Of a stretch of DNA of 64,000 nucleotides, positions 58,739 to 64,000 are shown piece after piece. The notes under the pieces were generated by a model. It was not told where the DNA came from. It did not search any database and saw only the letters and a list, made by a program, of their open reading frames with translations. Source of the DNA: Methanolobus psychrotolerans (GTDB lineage: Archaea; Halobacteriota; Methanosarcinia; Methanosarcinales; Methanosarcinaceae); the NCBI RefSeq assembly GCF_002243045.1, contig NZ_MBKP01000005.1:1-64000 (forward strand). The letters run 5' to 3'. Numbering within the stretch: position 1 is the stretch's first letter; the number at the start of each line of letters is the position of its first letter. The position numbers were made by a program, and so were the translations under genes.

Positions 58739-59085
58739 GGTACGCTCCGGACACCGTCAAACTCATGCAGCCGCACAAGCCCGGCCTTCATCATCCATGT
58801 ATGATGTACGACCAGATCCTCGTGTACGATGAAAACGAAAAAACCGTCATTCGATGTGAGGTAAGATAGCTGCTCAGAATCGAATACAAACCGTCCAGAT
58901 CTGCGACCATTCGAATTGTATGAATCGATGATATTCGTCTGACAAGACTTGATCTCAAGGGGATGTCCTTGCAGGGAGGAATCAACTGGCTGTCCTTCGT
59001 GCTGCAAGCCCATGTAGTGAAGTATGGATTGTTCCATTGACCTGCCGTTTCTGGATGCAACGGTATTTGAGAGCGTACGATTCAT
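58708..59085 (-). CDS. PD-(D/E)XK nuclease-like protein candidate
   Basis: RSMEQSILHYMGLQHEGQPVDSSLQGHPLEIKSCQ: E...D...ExK pattern. Confidence 0.4.
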   Translation of the reverse strand: MNRTLSNTVASRNGRSMEQSILHYMGLQHEGQPVDSSLQGHPLEIKSCQTNIIDSYNSNGRRSGRFVFDSEQLSYLTSNDGFFVFIVHEDLVVHHTWMMKAGLVRLHEFDGVRSVPWTTVRRWLN

Positions 59086-59546
59086 GCCTCCACTCCCTGG
59101 GTGACAGGATAGTATTGGTTTAGGTTCGCATTCACAACACTATCATTGACTCTTGACCAGTTCACACAGCCTTTTGGCATCTTGTAAGGGATATGTCGGT
59201 CCAGCTCCCGGACGTTTGACAGGATCCAGCCATACTGTCCAGAAACAAAAGAAAATGGACTGCAGTAATGGCACTCAGAATATGCAGCAAATTTCTCCGG
59301 AGTGTCAAACCTTATTGTGCCTGTAATATCCGCTACACACAGGAGATATCCACGGTTCTGCTGCTCAAATCCACTTGCTCCCAGGATGTTCTTGAAATAG
59401 ATCTTATCTTTCCTCCGGACGTTTCCGCGGGTTGCATAGATGGCAACCGGACCCCTATAGTGGCAGTCAGTAGACCGGATATCCATACACTTGTATCCTT
59501 GAGCGATGAGGGCAGCCCAGGGTTGGCGTACTGCAAGTACCTTCAT
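59082..59546 (-). CDS. ASCH-domain protein
   Basis: MKVLAVRQPWAALIAQGYKCMDIRSTDCHYRGPVAIYAT; start moved to the internal ATG. Confidence 0.65.
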   Translation of the reverse strand: MKVLAVRQPWAALIAQGYKCMDIRSTDCHYRGPVAIYATRGNVRRKDKIYFKNILGASGFEQQNRGYLLCVADITGTIRFDTPEKFAAYSECHYCSPFSFVSGQYGWILSNVRELDRHIPYKMPKGCVNWSRVNDSVVNANLNQYYPVTQGVEA

Positions 59547-59764
59547 TCTGTCACATCCAGTATCTTGGAGATGAAATCTACGCCTACACATCCTGACTTG
59601 CCCTTCAGGTCTACTACCCACGTACCGAGTTGGAGTTCACGTGGTTCGCTACACACTATATACTCTTTTCCAGGCCCTCCCTTCCATGAATGGTATAATA
59701 CTCTCATCCCTGGATGGAGTAGTTTATGATCTACTCCGGTCATTGCTTTCCCTCCAGTGGACAC
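59543..59764 (-). CDS. Hypothetical provirus protein
   Basis: 73-aa ORF, 4-bp overlap with the ASCH gene. Confidence 0.45.
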   Translation of the reverse strand: MSTGGKAMTGVDHKLLHPGMRVLYHSWKGGPGKEYIVCSEPRELQLGTWVVDLKGKSGCVGVDFISKILDVTE

Positions 59765-59878
59765 GTTGACATGTTTCCAGGAACCTTGCCAGTGACATTA
59801 CAGAACGAGTTTCTCCGAGGTCCTTTCACCGTTTCGATGATGACGGTTTCAAGGTGTTCGCATCCACGGCGTCTGCAT

Positions 59879-60226
59879 TCAGTAGCTGACAGGTGGCTGC
59901 TCATCGGGACTCACCTCTCCAAGGGGGGAACTAATCGCAATAATGTTGTTTGACACTACGATACCGGATTGAACATATGCACGTCCGTTGCGAACTTGAC
60001 AACGAACCATGGTTGAAACCCATTTTTCCTCCTCGTATGCGATATCTCGTCTACCGAAGTCCTTTGATTTCACAACAGAGGAAGGATGTGAATTTTTGTA
60101 TGGAATGCTTTTTCTTGTCCTTCCTCCTGTGTGACGCTTCTTTGTACTACAGGATATCCTGTCGCCTAACTTAATGTGGTCACGTAGGCGGGCGTACTCT
60201 GCTTCAGTGAGTAGCAAGGCCATCAT
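59879..60226 (-). CDS. Hypothetical provirus protein
   Basis: 115-aa ORF in the same operon. Confidence 0.45.
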   Translation of the reverse strand: MMALLLTEAEYARLRDHIKLGDRISCSTKKRHTGGRTRKSIPYKNSHPSSVVKSKDFGRRDIAYEEEKWVSTMVRCQVRNGRAYVQSGIVVSNNIIAISSPLGEVSPDEQPPVSY

Positions 60227-60296
60227 TCATCACCCGTGTCTTCGTCTTTTGGATGTTCCCTGTTCCACTCTTCTATGAATCGTGTCCAGCAGCACA

Positions 60297-61229
60297 TTAT
60301 GCATCACATCCAGGGAGTTTGACAGTTCCAAGGTTGATCGCCTTGCATAACTGATTCAAAGCACTTGCTTTTTGAATGCAGTTCTGTTCTGCCTTCAACA
60401 TATTGTCGATACGTTTCATCCAATTAGACGGTGTGGAATCTACAATATCCCATATCACATCGAATGTGTATGTGTTACAGTCATTACTCTTGTACCGCAG
60501 GCTGACGGAATCGCCATCTATGCGATAGGATACTGTTTTTGACCCAGGGAGATTGATATATTGTTCATTTTGTTCATCTGATTGGAGGGTTTCTTCCTCT
60601 TTTACAGGTGTTTGTTCATCAACATATGAGTCCTGTTCATCTGAAGTCGGTATTTGTTCACAAGATTTGGTGCTTTGTTCACGTTCAGAGAGACATGCGG
60701 GGCAAAGCAGATATCCGTCCCTGAATACTATTTGCTTACGTGGAATCATCTCTTTACAGGAACCACACTTCTGGAGTCCTTTATTCCTCTCACGCTCTTC
60801 AAGCTCAATTTCAAAACACCCCTTGCATATTTTGCCACCATCTTCAGAAAGTGTTCCATCAGTGGTGCTATGCAGAGTGCCACATCCGGAACATAGGAAT
60901 TGCTCATCGTCTGGATGGGTTCCATGTGTACATTCTTCCAGACAACTCCTGCAGTGAAATGCATGATCTATGTACTTCACTTCGTGGCCGGCAAACAGTC
61001 CGCCACAGTCCGCACACTGTATCTGCTCAACGCCTTCCACTCGTCTTGGAATTCTCACGATTTCCACTTTTGACTCAACCACAATTGGCAGTTTACATGT
61101 CCTGCAGCCATACATCTCATAATCAACCTTGCCGGGGGTAAAAGATGGAACTGGAGACGGTTGGTTGATACTGCCACAGTACGGGCAAAGTATGTGGTCT
61201 GAAGGTAGACTGGATATCTCTGAGCTCAT
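60297..61229 (-). CDS. Multi-zinc-finger (LIM/treble-clef-like) protein
   Basis: Four CxxC-x(n)-CxxC modules: CPYCGS...CRTC; CADCGG...CRSC; CSGCGT...CKGC; CGSCKE...CPAC. Confidence 0.6.
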   Translation of the reverse strand: MSSEISSLPSDHILCPYCGSINQPSPVPSFTPGKVDYEMYGCRTCKLPIVVESKVEIVRIPRRVEGVEQIQCADCGGLFAGHEVKYIDHAFHCRSCLEECTHGTHPDDEQFLCSGCGTLHSTTDGTLSEDGGKICKGCFEIELEERERNKGLQKCGSCKEMIPRKQIVFRDGYLLCPACLSEREQSTKSCEQIPTSDEQDSYVDEQTPVKEEETLQSDEQNEQYINLPGSKTVSYRIDGDSVSLRYKSNDCNTYTFDVIWDIVDSTPSNWMKRIDNMLKAEQNCIQKASALNQLCKAINLGTVKLPGCDA

Positions 61230-61570
61230 TGAGAACTACCTCCTTGCTCAGCTGCAGCTTGTTGCCTTCTGCGGTATGCATCTTCGTACTCGTCCAATCT
61301 ACTCTGGTTGGCGTCTGTTGGGTATATGTGCCACTGGCTCAGCTTGTCCTCGTCAACAACAGCTGCGATCTTGAGCTTGATCTTTGCAGATTCAAAGAGA
61401 TGCCTGGCAAGCTCTTCCTGATCAGGTACTTCGAGGTATTGTCCTTGCGATCGAAGTGCATCATTGTAGTCGGCCACAAGACCGATCACATGTTCTTTGG
61501 TAAGCTCACGAATAGGTTTGCTGACCTTCTCCGGAAGATCGGATATGAGGAAGGTTCTATCAAGATTCAT
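61226..61570 (-). CDS. Hypothetical provirus protein
   Basis: 114-aa ORF, 4-bp overlaps. Confidence 0.5.
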   Translation of the reverse strand: MNLDRTFLISDLPEKVSKPIRELTKEHVIGLVADYNDALRSQGQYLEVPDQEELARHLFESAKIKLKIAAVVDEDKLSQWHIYPTDANQSRLDEYEDAYRRRQQAAAEQGGSSQ

Positions 61571-61815
61571 TCCGCCGCCTCCTCGGATATCTTCTCTGCA
61601 ATAAGCGCGTCAACAACATCATGGCAGTCAAGTCCGCCTTTGAGCTCATCCAGTAAGATCTCAACGTCTGCGATGGATTCTATAAGGATATCTCTTGCCT
61701 CAGCGGAGTTATGTCCGGATGAGCTCAGATATCCTGAAATTGAGAGGTGTAGATCAGCACACCTGTCCTGCAGTTTTCTTGCATTGCAGTTTCGGTCTAT
61801 GGAAAATATACTCAT
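61567..61815 (-). CDS. Hypothetical provirus protein
   Basis: 82-aa ORF, 4-bp overlaps. Confidence 0.5.
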   Translation of the reverse strand: MSIFSIDRNCNARKLQDRCADLHLSISGYLSSSGHNSAEARDILIESIADVEILLDELKGGLDCHDVVDALIAEKISEEAAE

Positions 61816-63182
61816 GCTGTCACCACCGTTTCAGAGTAGAATTCTTCCTGGACGTCTCTACATTCCTCTGGTGATTCAGGCAATGCCAACATAGTCGCTG
61901 CTTTTGCTTCAATGCGTGCTATCTGGTCGGGAGTTGCCAGTCTGGTTGCAGCACAATTCAGTAGATCTCCTATTGTTCCGCGGTATTCGATGTTCACCAT
62001 GTAGATAGTAGTGATATTTCGAGTTCCCGGGATCACTGTGGTTTTTGGTTGCAGGGTGAGCATTAATGGGAGGCCTGCCAGTCTGCCACCGGTCATGCCG
62101 TGGATGAATTCTATCGAAGACATGAGGTTTCTGATGGAATTCCACCCGGTGGTCCTGAACTTCCAGACTCCTCCTACCCGGGGAGCATCCTGCAGTACAA
62201 CAGAGAGCACACCATTTGGTTTGCACAGTTTATGCAGTGCATAGTCGCACGTATCAGGATTGCATGGTATCTGTGTGCCGTCTGCTTTTACGGCGATCTC
62301 GCCATTTCCACGGCACTGGCATTGTGCTGAATCATAGTGAGCCAGGGAGGTGAAAAAGTTGAGAGATGGTTCGTCGTATAGTAGTATCACCGGGATCTCT
62401 GTGCAATTTGGTCCAAGTTTTGCCATTATGGCAGTATCTTCCACGAAATCATCATTTTCCTTCTGCATTGTCGTGATGACGAAATGATCCAGTTTCTGTG
62501 GTGGCCGGAATTGTTTTCCTTTTCCTGACGTGGTCGTCTTTCCTTTGATGCCTATTTTGATGTGCCCGCATTCGCACAGCTGGGGTATTAGGCCTTTGAT
62601 ACCTCTTATTGGCTGTAGAGGAATGGAGTATACTGCGACATGTTGGGGGATATCTGGTACCGGTTCATCGACAGGCTTATTATTTTCAGGGGCCTTATTC
62701 TCCCTGGGAGATTCTTCAGGCTCCTGAACGTCGTCGGCAAACTTCTGTTCATCATCTGGGGTTTCTTCCAACTGCTTCTGCTTCTCATAGGCTTCCCATC
62801 CGATGATCAGTACGGCAGGGGGAATTCCTCCGTGTGCATTTGCCTTGGTACAGCACGCTGCACAGAGTATTTGACCCCACATCTTGCGGGCAGATTCTGC
62901 CAGACTGAATGACACAGTCGTATTGCAGATTTCACAGGCCGCACCCTTGCCTGCACCAACAGTACCATTCACACACATCTCCTTGAGTGTGTTCAGATAT
63001 GGGTCTTCAGTGTCCTCAAAAATCCTTTCTGTGCCTTCATATCTGAATATGACATGCTTACTAAAATCCACGCCATACGGAGTTCCTTCTTTGTCTATCA
63101 TCCATACTGTATGGTTTGTTTTCTTGAATCCGGCTGATTCCAGGATAGGCACAAGAGCCTCTTTGTTGAGTTGCATTGCCAT
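61812..63182 (-). CDS. Gp3-like protein (phage hydrolase/metal-binding or recombination-directionality-factor-like family)
   Basis: YSIPLQPIRGIKGLIPQLCECGHIKIGIKG...PQKLDHFVITT...CQCRGNGEIAV...C..C pattern. Confidence limited without a profile search. Confidence 0.45.
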   Translation of the reverse strand: MAMQLNKEALVPILESAGFKKTNHTVWMIDKEGTPYGVDFSKHVIFRYEGTERIFEDTEDPYLNTLKEMCVNGTVGAGKGAACEICNTTVSFSLAESARKMWGQILCAACCTKANAHGGIPPAVLIIGWEAYEKQKQLEETPDDEQKFADDVQEPEESPRENKAPENNKPVDEPVPDIPQHVAVYSIPLQPIRGIKGLIPQLCECGHIKIGIKGKTTTSGKGKQFRPPQKLDHFVITTMQKENDDFVEDTAIMAKLGPNCTEIPVILLYDEPSLNFFTSLAHYDSAQCQCRGNGEIAVKADGTQIPCNPDTCDYALHKLCKPNGVLSVVLQDAPRVGGVWKFRTTGWNSIRNLMSSIEFIHGMTGGRLAGLPLMLTLQPKTTVIPGTRNITTIYMVNIEYRGTIGDLLNCAATRLATPDQIARIEAKAATMLALPESPEECRDVQEEFYSETVVTA

Positions 63183-63625
63183 CACTGACCACCTCTTTTG
63201 AGGACCTCTGCAATTGCACTTGAGATCTCTTCCAGCCCGCGCTTCATATCTGCATGGATCAGTTCGTAGACTTCTTCACCACTCTCCAGCTTTCGGGAGA
63301 TGGTGACCTGTGCAGATGGTTTGATGTTGCCTTTTGAGTCTACCTCTGCACCTACTTTTGTGGATATTTCATAGGTCTGAGTATGGGTGATGAACTGGGT
63401 GTTCACAGAGTATGGGAACTCCAGTTCTACCGGTTCGACGTGTTCGTCGTGTGCTTCCCGTAGGGATCCGCCGAGGATCTTGATCACAGCCCTGGCAGCT
63501 GCCACGATGTCTATATCACCGATATCCTCTCTGGTCTGGATTGTCCTGTCAAGGAACTCGGTGTATGTCAGGGTCTCTTCCAGGCCGGATTCGACGAACA
63601 ATACTTGGATTGCTTCGTTGGCCAT
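63182..63625 (-). CDS. Hypothetical provirus protein
   Basis: 147-aa ORF overlapping the Gp3-like gene. Confidence 0.5.
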   Translation of the reverse strand: MANEAIQVLFVESGLEETLTYTEFLDRTIQTREDIGDIDIVAAARAVIKILGGSLREAHDEHVEPVELEFPYSVNTQFITHTQTYEISTKVGAEVDSKGNIKPSAQVTISRKLESGEEVYELIHADMKRGLEEISSAIAEVLKRGGQ

Positions 63626-63883
63626 TTAGTTCTCCCCCTGCGCCATTACTTTGGCGATCCTTACTCTTTCATGGAAAGTATCTACAATGCAGCAGACCCT
63701 CTCAAGTTCTTCCTTATTCCGATTTGCGCGGATGTCGTCGTCTATGGTCATTATAGCCGCATGCCCAAGGATGGCTGGTACCTTACGTTCGTCAAGATGT
63801 CGAAGAATGCCTTCACGAACTGATCGTATATTCTCAGCTACAAGGAGCTCCATGAGATCCTCTTTTGTGTGTGTTTTTTCCAT
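63626..63883 (-). CDS. Hypothetical provirus protein
   Basis: 85-aa ORF in the same operon. Confidence 0.5.
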   Translation of the reverse strand: MEKTHTKEDLMELLVAENIRSVREGILRHLDERKVPAILGHAAIMTIDDDIRANRNKEELERVCCIVDTFHERVRIAKVMAQGEN

Positions 63884-64000
63884 TTCACATCACTTCTCCA
63901 CCAACAATGATCTCTTTCCTCCCGTGAAAGTCAAGGGAGTGTGTCACGTCATCGCTCATCGAATAGAGCAGTGCACCAACTCTCATGGCCACCGGGGTGG

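Larger units (their letters stand above)
33650..64000. mobile_element. Head-tailed archaeal provirus (right end outside window)
   Basis: Tyrosine integrase at left edge; TerL, portal, MuF, protease, capsid, tail tube, tape measure in canonical order on the minus strand. Confidence 0.92.

Noticed and set aside
36900-63800. Many plus-strand ORFs of 60-200 aa in the track antisense to virion genes (e.g. 44495..45118, 39474..39971, 61229..61894)
   Set aside because: They lie opposite well-supported minus-strand genes, have no recognisable motifs, and look like mirror ORFs.
1-64000. CRISPR arrays, rRNA or tRNA genes
   Set aside because: No regularly spaced short repeats and no recognisable rRNA/tRNA sequence; the tandem repeats found are coding.

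Overview
The window is part of a methylotrophic-methanogen chromosome (Methanosarcinaceae-like, inferred from the gene families). It has two parts.

Part A, about 1-33,600, is host chromosome. It carries: (i) a surface CobN-like / ExbB-ExbD-like / DUF2162-like cluster; (ii) a conserved archaeal information-processing cluster (S27ae, S24e, dephospho-CoA kinase, Spt4, Rpo7, PIN, aIF2-gamma); (iii) purP, egsA and other housekeeping genes; (iv) coenzyme F430 genes in the order cfbE-cfbD-cfbC-cfbB; (v) an alpha-glucan phosphorylase and mscL; (vi) a 2463-aa beta-helix/S-layer-domain surface protein.

Part B, about 33,650 to beyond 64,000, is a head-tailed archaeal provirus. It has a tyrosine integrase on the + strand at its left edge and an almost entirely minus-strand virion module: TerL, portal, MuF-like protein, protease/scaffold, decorator, major capsid protein, connectors, tail tube, tail chaperones, tape measure and distal tail. 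The right end lies outside the window.

The most notable observations are: (1) five near-identical copies of a 20-nt motif, TTCAACTTTCCTTTATATAC on the minus strand, that look like a provirus-specific late promoter, three of them 21-22 nt before a start codon; (2) a canonical -1 slippery heptamer (T TTT TTC) joining two overlapping tail-chaperone ORFs; (3) a MuF head protein fused to a probable ADP-ribosyltransferase domain; (4) a HicA-like toxin overlapping a large HicB-like partner beside the integrase; (5) two provirus genes for secreted, membrane-anchored surface proteins, one under the late promoter; (6) a MOA-type Cys/His/Glu protease candidate at the tail end; (7) an extracellular CobN-like protein linked to an ExbBD-like motor, with conserved hairpins in the leaders of two CobN-like genes. 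Assignments come from reading the translations; no database search was run.
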